Shown one piece after another: positions 18,605 through 27,484 of a DNA stretch of 60,885 nucleotides (positions are counted from its first letter, which is position 1; every line of letters begins with the position of its first letter). A program made the position numbers and the translations under genes. Source of the stretch: Acidobacteria bacterium 13_2_20CM_57_17 (GTDB lineage Bacteria > Acidobacteriota > Terriglobia > Acidiferrales > UBA7541); NCBI GenBank assembly GCA_001914785.1, contig MNDE01000081.1, positions 1-60,885 on the forward strand, in the 5' to 3' direction. Below the pieces are notes generated by a model. That model was not told where the DNA came from. It did not search any database and worked only from the letters and a program-made list of their open reading frames with translations.

Positions 18605-18633
18605 GAGAGAACTCCTTATTGCAATTTGCAAAT

Positions 18634-18661
18634 ATAATATTACATATCGCTATTTTGTCAA
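18634..18661 (-). promoter_or_regulatory. Sigma-70-type promoter of the psp-like operon
   Basis: On the minus strand a perfect TTGACA (18661-18656) is followed after 16 bases by TATTAT (18639-18634), in a strikingly AT-rich patch. The start codon of the XRE gene is 30 bases further. Two TTGCAA-type palindromes (18619-18632) lie between the -10 box and the ribosome site and could be the operator of the regulator. Confidence 0.65.
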
Positions 18662-18774
18662 GCGAAATCGATTGTTCCTTCGCGCCTTCTTTATCTTGCT
18701 GAAAATAAATTGTTTAATTGACTACCGGCAGGACGGATTTTCACCCGCAATCTAGTTTGCGGCGCAAACCCAAT

Positions 18775-20166
18775 TCATTCCGGCTTTCTCAGCGACTGCA
18801 AGTCGATTCCCAGTTGTTGGCACTTCTTATAAAGGTGGCTGCGTTCCAAGCCCAGCGCACGCGCCACATTGGTCATGTGAAAATTGTTGCGCCGAATTTC
18901 CGTGAGCATCACTTCCCTTTCGAACGATTCCGTGCGCTCCGCCAGCGTGCCCGTTGCACTTCCCCCTGACGAAGTGGATGAGCCCCTTGAGGAAGAGTCA
19001 GAAGTGGGGAGAATGAGACGGACTTCCGCAGCGGTGATGTCCTCGTTCGAAGCCAGCAGGATGAGGCGCTCCACAACGTTGCGCAATTCACGGACATTCC
19101 CGGGCCACGCGTACTTGCGCAATTCCGCGATGGCGTCTTCCGCAAAGAGTTTCTCTTTCCAGGCGTTCTGCGCCGCCACCTGGCGCGCGAAATGCACGAC
19201 CAGGTCCGAAAAATCCTCCGGTCTCTCGCGCAACGGCGGCAACTGCAACGGAAAAACATAAACGCGATGGAAAAGATCACGCCGAAACGCATTCTGTTTC
19301 ACCAAGTCTTCGAGGTTGCGATGGGTGGCCACCACCGCGCGCACGTTTACCTTAATAGGCTTATCGGCGCCGACGCGTTCGACCTCGCCTTCTTCCAGCA
19401 CGCGCAATAATTTCGCTTGCATCGCCAAGGGCATGTCGCCGATTTCATCCAGAAACAGAGTGCCGCCGTCGGCTTGTTCGAACTTGCCGACGTGTCTGGC
19501 TGCGGCGCCGGTGAACGCGCCTTTTTCATGTCCAAAAAGCTCCGACTCGATCAATTCCGCCGGCACTGCCGCGCAATTCAACGTAATGAAAGGGTGCCCC
19601 TGCCGCGGCGATTTTTCATGGATGGCGCGCGCGACCAATTCCTTGCCTGTCCCCGTCTCGCCAAGGATGCAAACGCGCGTTTCGCTCGCGGCAACGCGGT
19701 CAATTTGCTCCAACAACTTTTTCATCGCCGGGCCCGAGCCAACGAGTTCGTGTTTGCCAAGGCGATGCCGCAGCTCGCGATTTTCCTCTTCAAGCCACGA
19801 GAGCCGCAGCGCGTTATCCACGGTTACTAAAAGTTTGTCCGTGGAAAGAGGTTTCTCAAGAAAGTCAAGCGCGCCCAGTTTCGTGGCTTTCACCGCCATT
19901 TCGATATTTGCTTGCCCGGAAATGAGCACGATGGGCGTCTTCAGTCCGGCTTTCTTCAAGTCTTCCAGCAGCTCTAGGCCGCTTTTCCCCGGCATCACCA
20001 CGTCGGAAAGAATCAGGTCAAACGAGTCGGCCCGGAGCAGATCGAGTGCGCGCGCGGCATTGTCACAGACAGTGGCTTCATGCCCTGCCATTCGAAAAGC
20101 GCGGGAGAGAGATGCCAGCGTATTGTGATCGTCGTCAACGAGGAGGAGATGAGCTTTTCGCGGCAA
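18775..20166 (-). CDS. Sigma-54-dependent response regulator, NtrX/AtoC type
   Basis: Activator of 463 aa with receiver (phosphoacceptor Asp55, Lys near 105), AAA+ domain with GETGTGKE (169-176) and GAFTGA (216-221), and a C-terminal Fis-type helix-turn-helix (NVARALGLERSHLYKKC). All key residues are intact. It follows its kinase gene by 21 bases. It lies directly upstream of the flotillin/PspA group on the same strand, separated by about 170 bp. In enterobacteria the psp operon is sigma-54-driven, so a link is possible, but no clear -24/-12 site was found before that operon. Confidence 0.95.
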   Translation of the reverse strand: MPRKAHLLLVDDDHNTLASLSRAFRMAGHEATVCDNAARALDLLRADSFDLILSDVVMPGKSGLELLEDLKKAGLKTPIVLISGQANIEMAVKATKLGALDFLEKPLSTDKLLVTVDNALRLSWLEEENRELRHRLGKHELVGSGPAMKKLLEQIDRVAASETRVCILGETGTGKELVARAIHEKSPRQGHPFITLNCAAVPAELIESELFGHEKGAFTGAAARHVGKFEQADGGTLFLDEIGDMPLAMQAKLLRVLEEGEVERVGADKPIKVNVRAVVATHRNLEDLVKQNAFRRDLFHRVYVFPLQLPPLRERPEDFSDLVVHFARQVAAQNAWKEKLFAEDAIAELRKYAWPGNVRELRNVVERLILLASNEDITAAEVRLILPTSDSSSRGSSTSSGGSATGTLAERTESFEREVMLTEIRRNNFHMTNVARALGLERSHLYKKCQQLGIDLQSLRKPE

Positions 20167-20187
20167 GCTTCGGTCCTTTGTGAAGCG

Positions 20188-22050
20188 TTAGTCGGAAGCC
20201 GCGGCCAGTGTGGACGGCGTGGTCTTCGCCTCTGGGGCTGCCTCGCGCACTTTCGAGGTGCGGCTGGCCTGGCGCTGCGGCAGTTCGATTCGAAACGCTG
20301 TGCCGCGGCCTTCGTCGCTGGTCACGGAAACCGTGCCGTGATGATCGCTGACCACGGACTGCACGATGGCCAGCCCAAGTCCGGTCCCCTGCGATTTTGT
20401 CGTGTAATACGGTGTGAAGAGCCGCGAGCACTCTTCCGGCGTCAGCCCTTTTCCCGTGTCGGCTACTTCGATGCGTACAGCGCCGTTTTTTTCCGATGTC
20501 CTCAGCGTCAACGTTCCGCCCGCAGGCATGGCGTCGAGCGCATTCAACACTAAATTCTGAAACGCGCGATGGAGCAGGTCGGGATCCGCGTCGATATCGG
20601 GCAAGGGCTCCGTCAGGAACAACTCCGGAGTGATGGTGGGCTTGCCGACTTCATTGAATTGCGGTTCGAATAGCCGTACAGCGTTGCGCAATGCCTCATT
20701 GACATTTACGCGCACAAACTGCGGGGCGGGCATCTTTGAAAAATCGCTGAAGCGCCCAATGATGGTATTGAGATTGGCAAGCTCTGCTTTCAAAGTTGCC
20801 GTGGATTCGTTGAAGACTTCCAGGAATTGTTTGGCGTCGAGTTGCCGCGCCTTTTGCAAGTTTTCAACGGTAATCTGCATGGGAAAGAGCGGGTTGCGCA
20901 ATTCGTGGGCGAGTCGCCGCGCCAGTTCGCGCCAAGCGGCAACGCGCTCAGTTTGCACCAGACGCTCCTTCTGCGCGGCAAGAGTTTGCGTCATGTGATT
21001 GAACGCTTCGGCAAGCTGGCCGACCTCGTCGCCCCCGCGAACGTCGATGCGGGTATCCCATCTTCCGCTGGCAACTTCGCGCGCGCCTTCGGCAAGCTCC
21101 TCGACGGGCTTGGTGATCCGCGCGGAAATCCAGAAGCTGACGAGCAATCCCACGAATAGCGCGGCGGCCGCGACGGCCACCGCGATCTTCAGGATTTGGC
21201 GTGTTAACAGGACCAGCTCCTTACGCGAGCTACCGACAAAGAAAACGCCAAGCAGTTCGTTGTTGCGGCCGGTCAAAGGAATGGCATGAAATGTTTCTGC
21301 ATCGGCGGGGTCGCGGGTCCACTCGATCGTTCGAATCATGGGCTGAGGTTGCTTTTGCAACTGCTCAACGAGAGGGGTGAACCGCTCCGCCTGCTCCGCA
21401 TCGATCTTTTCGGCCAGCAGGGACGTGGCTGTAAAAGTTGGATTGAGGTTGGTATAGATGAGTGCGCGCATCCCAGCGGGCAGGACCAGGGAGGCGAGGA
21501 AATTCTTGTCGAGCCGATGCCCTGCGGTAATGTACAGGCTCTTGTCCGCTACGGTGTTGTTGGTGCGAACGACCGTGAGCGAGAGGGCCACGCCATCAGG
21601 CAATTCCTCTTTGCGCAAAAAAGCCGGAGCCTCATTCCACTCTTTGACTGATGTAATCCACTCATTCTTGTAACCGACACGGGAAGGAAATTGCGCCGAC
21701 GAAACCAGCACGCCGTCATGTTTGACGAATTCCACGAAGTCCAGGCCGTGGTCCTGAGCAGCCCCGTTTGCGTCCCGAAAATAAATGGAAAGATCGGCGT
21801 TGGGGTGCGAAAGATCAATAGCCATGCGTTCGGTGAGGTTGGCTTCGGCAATGTTTTTTGCTTGCCGGGCAATTTCTTCGCCGCGTTGGACAAACTCCTT
21901 TTTGAATTGGGCAACGAGGGCTTCGGTGCGCTCGGCGTCCATGGCTTCGAACGCGGCCTGGGTGTAATACGTCACGGCATAGGCAACCACGGATACGGAC
22001 GCAAAAATAGTGAGCAGGACGGCGAGCAGCAATTTAGTTCGGAAGCTCAT
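20188..22050 (-). CDS. Membrane sensor histidine kinase, NtrY-like
   Basis: Kinase of 620 aa. Membrane helices at about 7-30 and 285-310 enclose a large extracytoplasmic sensor of about 250 residues. HAMP follows (about 310-362), then HisKA with His382 in AHELRNPLFP, and HATPase_c with NALDAMPAGG, ADTGKGLT and GTGLGLAI. There is no evident PAS domain, unlike the kinase at 2.8-4.6 kb. The tail after the kinase core is Ala/Thr/Lys-rich. It forms an operon with the regulator just downstream. Confidence 0.95.
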   Translation of the reverse strand: MSFRTKLLLAVLLTIFASVSVVAYAVTYYTQAAFEAMDAERTEALVAQFKKEFVQRGEEIARQAKNIAEANLTERMAIDLSHPNADLSIYFRDANGAAQDHGLDFVEFVKHDGVLVSSAQFPSRVGYKNEWITSVKEWNEAPAFLRKEELPDGVALSLTVVRTNNTVADKSLYITAGHRLDKNFLASLVLPAGMRALIYTNLNPTFTATSLLAEKIDAEQAERFTPLVEQLQKQPQPMIRTIEWTRDPADAETFHAIPLTGRNNELLGVFFVGSSRKELVLLTRQILKIAVAVAAAALFVGLLVSFWISARITKPVEELAEGAREVASGRWDTRIDVRGGDEVGQLAEAFNHMTQTLAAQKERLVQTERVAAWRELARRLAHELRNPLFPMQITVENLQKARQLDAKQFLEVFNESTATLKAELANLNTIIGRFSDFSKMPAPQFVRVNVNEALRNAVRLFEPQFNEVGKPTITPELFLTEPLPDIDADPDLLHRAFQNLVLNALDAMPAGGTLTLRTSEKNGAVRIEVADTGKGLTPEECSRLFTPYYTTKSQGTGLGLAIVQSVVSDHHGTVSVTSDEGRGTAFRIELPQRQASRTSKVREAAPEAKTTPSTLAAASD

Positions 22051-22404
22051 AGCTTGGCAGATATGGGTTACGGATTGATGATATCACGGCTCTAAATGAC
22101 GAAGGACTGTCGGCCATCGAAAATGAGACCCAAAACTCTCACTTTTCGCCAATTTTTGACCGCTAGCCGGGTGGCGCGGAACGCGTTGCTGGCGGAGGAG
22201 AATCTCTAGCAAGGGTTAAGCGCGGCGGTGCTTGCCTTCATGCTTGTTGACCGTCTTACGATCACCAGTAGCTTGACCGTTTTACGGTCGCCAAGGCCAG
22301 AGTCTCTCCTCCTTCCAGCGTTGCATCCCGTGCCACCCACAGGGGTATTGGCTAGCGGAACTTGTTGACGCAGCTTTTGCTCGCAGCGCATATTTTTCTC
22401 GGAG
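22051..22404. other. 354-bp gap with a pair of imperfect 20-bp repeats
   Basis: No gene is recognised between the kinase and SPFH genes. The gap contains two related 20-bp direct repeats at 22247-22266 and 22273-22292 (17 of 20 identical, 26 bp apart). The second contains a perfect GACCGT-TTT-ACGGTC palindrome. They may be operators or a decayed repeat element. Confidence 0.45.
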
Positions 22405-23772
22405 TTACTGCCGGCGCGGCTGCTTGCGTTGCGCTGCGGCTGTGGCTGTTGCCGGCAGATCATCTGAATTGCCGGTCGATGCCACGCCGGAAAACGCCGA
22501 GCGCATCACGTCATTTGCAAAAAAATTCCTTCCGTCGATTGGCACCATCATTATTTGGAGTTTGTCCGACAGCCGTTCAGCGATGATTTTCTGAATCAGC
22601 ATGGGGTTTGACTTCAACACGGACGCTTCGTACTTCATGCGCTCGGAGTCCGCTGCAGCCGTTACGCGGATGCGGTTGGCCTCGGCGTCGGCGAGATTCT
22701 TCTGCCGCTCGACTTCCGCTTTGCTGTCGATAATCTTGGCTTGCGCCGCAGCTTCCGCATTCTGGAGAGTCGACTCCTTGCGGGCCTGCGCTTCCAGCTT
22801 CGTTTGTTCGATTTGTTTTTGCTTCAGCGGCAGGGTGTACTGCATCGCGTCTGCCTCCGCCTTCGCCTGTAGAACACGCACTTGCGCCTGCGCCTCCGCC
22901 TGTTTCACGTCACGTGCTTTCTGCGCCTCCGCTTCCAGCTCGGCGATCTTTACTTGCTTTCCCTTGATCTCCTGTTCGGTGCCCAGACGCTCGTTTTCTT
23001 GTTCCTTCAAGAGCAGCCCTTCGAGTCCCTTGGCGTATTCCTGAGGGAGCTGCAGGTCGCGGAGCAGCACTTCCCTCACGATGATTCCGTCGCTCGCCAG
23101 CCGCGTAGTGATGGCGTCGGCAGCCGTGGTCCGCAATTCTTCGCGTTTGGTGGCAAAAATTTCGCGCGTGATGTAATTCGGCGCGAGTTGCCGGTAAATC
23201 GTGGAAACCACCGGCGCCACAACCTGCTCGCCGACGGGCTGCGGCAAATTCCGGTGAATCGACTCCAGTCGCTTGGGGTCCAGCCGGTAGCGCACAGAAA
23301 CGGCTAGCCCGATGTTCAGTCCTTCCCGCGCCTGCACCGTCAGCAGGTCACCTTTTTGCTTGGGATTTTCTGCCGCCACCGTCGAATACACTTGTTCGCG
23401 CGTGTCGTAGATCGCGATGGAATCCACCAGCGGGGTAATCAGGTGCATGCCGGGATACAACGTACCGGGGCGCGCGCCCCAGAATTCGCTGACGCGAACG
23501 CCCGCCGCTCCGTCGGGAATCACAGCAAAACTCTCCGTAATCACCAGGAGCAGGGCGCCCGCTATCGTCAACTGCAACGCCAGCCGCCAGCGCACCGGCC
23601 GTAAAGGGCGGCGAGCCAGCGGCCCCACCTCCGCACCGGATTCATCCGCCTTGTTCCGCGACAAGAGCCGCCGCAGTTGCTCGGAGAGATAAACGTCGTA
23701 GGCGACTAGCGCTCCCGCGCTTCCGAAGAGGCCGGCGCCAACTATCATCAACAGCCATTTCAAAGCCAACAT
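22405..23772 (-). CDS. Prohibitin-like SPFH (band 7) membrane protein
   Basis: Protein of 455 aa with two N-terminal hydrophobic segments (about 5-27 and 66-85), an SPFH domain (about 85-260) that includes PGMHLITPLVDSIAIYDTRE, and a long coiled coil rich in Glu, Ala, Lys and Gln (about 255-390). The C-terminus (KLQIMMVPIDGRNFF) resembles prohibitin/HflK-type ends more than flotillin. It probably forms a ring or cage in the inner membrane that controls protease access or lipid domains. A 65-aa membrane protein is encoded just upstream on the same strand. Confidence 0.9.
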   Translation of the reverse strand: MLALKWLLMIVGAGLFGSAGALVAYDVYLSEQLRRLLSRNKADESGAEVGPLARRPLRPVRWRLALQLTIAGALLLVITESFAVIPDGAAGVRVSEFWGARPGTLYPGMHLITPLVDSIAIYDTREQVYSTVAAENPKQKGDLLTVQAREGLNIGLAVSVRYRLDPKRLESIHRNLPQPVGEQVVAPVVSTIYRQLAPNYITREIFATKREELRTTAADAITTRLASDGIIVREVLLRDLQLPQEYAKGLEGLLLKEQENERLGTEQEIKGKQVKIAELEAEAQKARDVKQAEAQAQVRVLQAKAEADAMQYTLPLKQKQIEQTKLEAQARKESTLQNAEAAAQAKIIDSKAEVERQKNLADAEANRIRVTAAADSERMKYEASVLKSNPMLIQKIIAERLSDKLQIMMVPIDGRNFFANDVMRSAFSGVASTGNSDDLPATATAAAQRKQPRRQ

Positions 23773-23922
23773 CGAAGTACCCCCTTATTCCAGTTCCGGT
23801 GCGCTGCGCGGAGCGCTAACCGGCGCCTCCGCTGCTCACGTTGGGCCGGGGAATTCCTGTGACGCAGCTTTTGGTTCGCCGACTGCAACGAACGGCCTGC
23901 GTCCGTAGCCGCTCTCTTGCGT

Positions 23923-24120
23923 TTACCGCCGCGAAGCAAAGGCCCGTGTCAGTTGCGCTGTCCCGCGCACCAGTTCTGCCCGCACAGGAATCTTTCGGGC
24001 GGTGGCCGGCCGCATTATCAAAAATGCTGCTTTCAAGAACAGCCAGTGCAGCCCTGAAGCAGCAGCCACGGCAAAAATCGTGATGAGAACCAGAATCGTA
24101 AGTTGCAGCATGGCGATCAT
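23923..24120 (-). CDS. Small membrane protein upstream of the prohibitin-like gene
   Basis: Protein of 65 aa; the ATG at 24120 follows a strong GGGAGG site, so the longer open frame to 24345 is unlikely. One hydrophobic helix (MLQLTILVLITIFAVAAASGL) is followed by a basic tail. It lies 150 bp before the SPFH gene and could be co-transcribed. Function is unknown. Confidence 0.6.
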   Translation of the reverse strand: MIAMLQLTILVLITIFAVAAASGLHWLFLKAAFLIMRPATARKIPVRAELVRGTAQLTRAFASRR

Positions 24121-24378
24121 GACGAGCCTCCCAACTTGCGCTTTGGGGAATGGCACGGCAGGCGCCAACCTCAATACATTGGAAATACAAGACTTATTGA
24201 CAAGGAAGGTTGAGAAAACTGTGGGGGCAAGCACACGCCGTGTCGCGCCGGACGCGCCACACCAGAACCCGAAAACACGTAACCGCTCTCGTCTTCGTGA
24301 AAATAGCTTGCCTTCGTTTCGGCGCTTGGCCGCTCCCGCTCCCAAAGTAGTCTTGTGCTAGGCTAACCCTATAACCCA

Positions 24379-25566
24379 ATGAACCGCGGCTCAGGCTTAC
24401 GCATCGGCAAAATTCTCGGAATCCCCATCTATTTGCATGCGAGCTGGGTGATTGTTTTTGCGCTCATCACGTTTTCCCTCGCCATGCAATTCGCTCAAGA
24501 ACATCCCCAATGGAGCACACTGCAACACTGGTCTGTAGGCATTTTGACCAGTTTCCTATTTTTTGGATCCGTGCTCTTTCATGAGCTTTCCCACAGTGTG
24601 GTAGCGCAGCACTACAAAATCCGCGTTGTCTCCATCACTCTATTTATTTTCGGAGGGGTGGCGCGTATCGAGCGCGAACCTTCCAAGGCCATTCAGGAAC
24701 TTAATATTGCCGTCGCCGGACCCTTGGCAAGCCTTTTTCTATTTGTCGTATTTAAGGGTCTGACTTTGATTTTTCCCTACAGCGAGATGCTGGGGGCGCT
24801 CGCAGCGTGGCTTGCTTACATCAACGTTAGGCTCGCGTTATTCAATCTTATTCCCGGCTTCCCGCTTGATGGAGGCCGCATTTTCAGGGCGATTGTCTGG
24901 GGCTCTACCCAAAACTATTCTCGCGCAACGCGCATAGCGGGCGCGAGCGGCAAGCTCGTGGCCTACGGATTCATTCTCATTGGCGCGTGGGCGGCCTTTC
25001 ACCCTGACTTCATGTTCACCATCGGGTCTTCCACGATTTTTTACGGCGGCTTTACTTCCGGTATCTGGACTGCCTTCATCGGTTGGTTCCTTCTAAACGC
25101 CGCGCAGGAGAGCGTCGCTCAAGTGGCCATCCGGCAGACCCTCTCCGGCCTCAGCGCCTCCGACGTCATGAGCAAAGAAGTGCCCACAGTCCCCGGGCAC
25201 ATCACGCTCGAGGAATATGGCGCTGAAGTTCTGCGCACCGGCCGCCGCTGCCATCTCGTAACCGATGGCGAACGCCTTGTCGGCATGATGAACGTTCACA
25301 CGCTCAACTCCGTTCCGCGCAACGAGTGGGCTCACAACTCCGTCCAGGCCGCCATGATTCCGCGCGAAAAAATCCTCTGGACCTCGCCTGAGGAACCACT
25401 CCTGCGTTTGCTGGAGCGGCTGCTGAGCGCGGACATCAATCAAATGCCGGTGGTGAGCGGCGCAAATGACGGCGCGCCGCAAATTGTTGGCATCGTCACG
25501 CGCGATTCCATCCTCCGCGTGATGCAGACGCGTTCCGAACTTGGTCCGCTGGCCACAAGCAGGTAG
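24379..25566 (+). CDS. Site-2 protease family (M50) metalloprotease with CBS domains
   Basis: Intramembrane zinc protease of 395 aa. The HExxH motif is HELSH at 68-72, and the third ligand is Asp164 in NLIPGFPLDGG, both intact. About six membrane helices cover residues 15-235. Two CBS domains (about 250-390) end the protein, as in group-III site-2 proteases where they may sense nucleotides. The upstream DNA has CTATAAC only a few bases before the ATG and no clear ribosome site, so the message may be leaderless. Substrate is unknown; the regulatory genes nearby make a stress-signalling role plausible. Confidence 0.92.
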   Translation: MNRGSGLRIGKILGIPIYLHASWVIVFALITFSLAMQFAQEHPQWSTLQHWSVGILTSFLFFGSVLFHELSHSVVAQHYKIRVVSITLFIFGGVARIEREPSKAIQELNIAVAGPLASLFLFVVFKGLTLIFPYSEMLGALAAWLAYINVRLALFNLIPGFPLDGGRIFRAIVWGSTQNYSRATRIAGASGKLVAYGFILIGAWAAFHPDFMFTIGSSTIFYGGFTSGIWTAFIGWFLLNAAQESVAQVAIRQTLSGLSASDVMSKEVPTVPGHITLEEYGAEVLRTGRRCHLVTDGERLVGMMNVHTLNSVPRNEWAHNSVQAAMIPREKILWTSPEEPLLRLLERLLSADINQMPVVSGANDGAPQIVGIVTRDSILRVMQTRSELGPLATSR

Positions 25567-25593
25567 CTCGTTCCGCGCAGGGAATGTAAAGCC

Positions 25594-26166
25594 TCAAGCT
25601 TCTCGCGCGCGGAGCGCCCGGATTCGAAAGCCGCCGCGCTGGATATCCACAGTCACCTTTGAAAAACCGGCGTTTGTCAGTCTTGCAAATACTCCCGCTG
25701 GCGCCACAGGCACAAACGTGCTGCGAATGTGCCCCACGCGGTGCAGCCAGCCATCCCGAATATCGAAGGCGAGGAACACGCCGCCGGGCCGCAGCACTCG
25801 CCAGGTTTCCGCAAACGCCCGGTCCTGCAACTCGTGCGAACGCAAGTGATGAAGCATCAGGATAGCGATGGCTGAAGAAAATGTGCCATCCGCAAAGGGC
25901 AGTGTCGCCGCATCCCCCTGAATCGCAGTCGCATTCGAGCCATTCACACGTGCCCCTAGCTTCGCCGCAAACGCATGGTCGTACTCGAGACTCGTCACGC
26001 GAGCAGCAAGGTGCGCCAATTCTTCCGTGGCCGCTCCGGGCCCCGCGCCCAGCTCCAGCACGTGCTCGCCAAGTTCCGATCCCTTCAAAACCCAGGGCAA
26101 AACTTGCCGTCGTGTCATCCATCGCCACAGCCGCGTTCCACAAAACCACGTTTCGTATCGATTCAT
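25594..26166 (-). CDS. Class I SAM-dependent methyltransferase
   Basis: Protein of 190 aa with motif I LELGAGPGAATEEL (about 38-50), an acidic motif II region (SLEYDHA), GDAATLPF and LRPGGVFLAFD. This is the Methyltransf_11 layout. It is convergent with the protease gene, with only 27 bp between the stops. The substrate cannot be deduced. Confidence 0.88.
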   Translation of the reverse strand: MNRYETWFCGTRLWRWMTRRQVLPWVLKGSELGEHVLELGAGPGAATEELAHLAARVTSLEYDHAFAAKLGARVNGSNATAIQGDAATLPFADGTFSSAIAILMLHHLRSHELQDRAFAETWRVLRPGGVFLAFDIRDGWLHRVGHIRSTFVPVAPAGVFARLTNAGFSKVTVDIQRGGFRIRALRAREA

Positions 26167-26292
26167 TAAGAGTCTCGGATCAATTCGAAGGCAAGCAATT
26201 CTAACGCGACTGGCGCAACTTACTGAAGCAGTGTGAGGATCTCGCTGGTGATTCGCGGCCGACCCGCAAATACAGCAAAGGGTGTGATAGAG

Positions 26293-26318
26293 CAGGGGCG
26301 CAGCGCCCCGCGCCCCTG
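26293..26318. repeat. GC-rich hairpin downstream of the aldo/keto reductase gene
   Basis: Perfect 9-bp stem CAGGGGCGC / GCGCCCCTG around an eight-base loop. It lies just after the stop of the minus-strand reductase gene. It lacks a T-run, so it is a weak or Rho-assisted terminator at best. Confidence 0.45.
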
Positions 26319-26341
26319 TCCTTAATTTTGATGCGGAACAG

Positions 26342-27334
26342 TTATGCGTGGTTCACAAGCGCCATCATATCGGGCGCGTAACGTTCGCCGACCACTGGAA
26401 TTTGCGCCAGGCGGGCCGCGATTTCGCTGAGGTCGCGCTCCGTGAGCTTTATGTTGAGTGCGCCCATGTTCTCCTCGAGATAACGAACGCGTTTCGTGCC
26501 GGGAATGGGGATGAGGTCTTTGCCCTGGGCAAGAACCCAGGCGAGCGCCAACTGCGCCGGGGTTGCGTCTTTTTTGCTGGCGAGTTCTTTTACCGTTTCC
26601 GCCAGTTTAAGGTTGGCTTGCAAGGCTTTTGCCCCGAAACGCGGATTCGTCCTGCGCCAATCGCTGGCGTCAAGGTCCTCAAGTTTTTGGATCGCCCCTG
26701 TCAGGAAACCGCGCCCGAGCGGGCTGTAAGGTACAAACGTGATTTCGAGTTCGCGACAGGTGGCTAGGACGCCATTCGTTTCCACCTCGCGGGACCACAG
26801 CGAATACTCGCTTTGCAGCGCCGCGATGGGATGTACTTTGGCGGCGCGCCGCAACGTTTCCGGGCCGGCCTCCGATAGTCCAAGCGCACGCACTTTGCCG
26901 GCTGAAACCAGTCCGGCCATGGCGTCCACGGTTTCTTCGATGAGAACCTTTGGGTCTACGCGGTGCTGATAGAAGAGATCGATCGTTTCGATGCCCAGCC
27001 GCTTAAGGCTGGCGTCACAAGCGCGCCGGACATTTTCAGGTGAACTGTCGACACCTCTGATGCCGTTTGGATTGAAGCGGAATCCGAATTTTGTGGCGAC
27101 GATTACGCTGTCGCGTGGCACTTCGCGCAGAAACCGGCCCAATAGTTCTTCATTCGTGTAGGGCCCGTAGATCTCGGCGGTGTCCAGAAAATTGCCGCCG
27201 AGTTGCAAATAGCGGTGAAGAACACGGAGCGATTCTGCTTCATCAGCCGGTCCGTAAGCAAAGGACATCCCCATGCACCCAAGTCCCAGTGCGGAAACCA
27301 GGGGACCACTTTTCCCAAGACGACGCTTTTCCAT
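26342..27334 (-). CDS. Aldo/keto reductase
   Basis: NADPH-dependent oxidoreductase of 330 aa with the usual catalytic tetrad: Asp and Tyr in FLDTAEIYG, Lys in ATKFGF and His in YQHRVD. The C-terminal [15 protein letters not shown] is the NADP-binding signature. It resembles the AKR13-type (YakC-like) group. It is a single gene, divergent from the FUSC gene with 150 bp between. Physiological substrate is unknown. Confidence 0.93.
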   Translation of the reverse strand: MEKRRLGKSGPLVSALGLGCMGMSFAYGPADEAESLRVLHRYLQLGGNFLDTAEIYGPYTNEELLGRFLREVPRDSVIVATKFGFRFNPNGIRGVDSSPENVRRACDASLKRLGIETIDLFYQHRVDPKVLIEETVDAMAGLVSAGKVRALGLSEAGPETLRRAAKVHPIAALQSEYSLWSREVETNGVLATCRELEITFVPYSPLGRGFLTGAIQKLEDLDASDWRRTNPRFGAKALQANLKLAETVKELASKKDATPAQLALAWVLAQGKDLIPIPGTKRVRYLEENMGALNIKLTERDLSEIAARLAQIPVVGERYAPDMMALVNHA

Positions 27335-27484
27335 GGTCTGCTCCTCGACAAAGTTCTCAATAGAGTTTTGAAGCGTTGGATGAACAATTCGCGCTTTTCG
27401 TTACAAAGGATCGGGTCAGCATGATCTGGCATCCTTCGCTACAATGAAATTGGGCGTGCCAAGTCCGCTCTTTATGGCTTGTTG

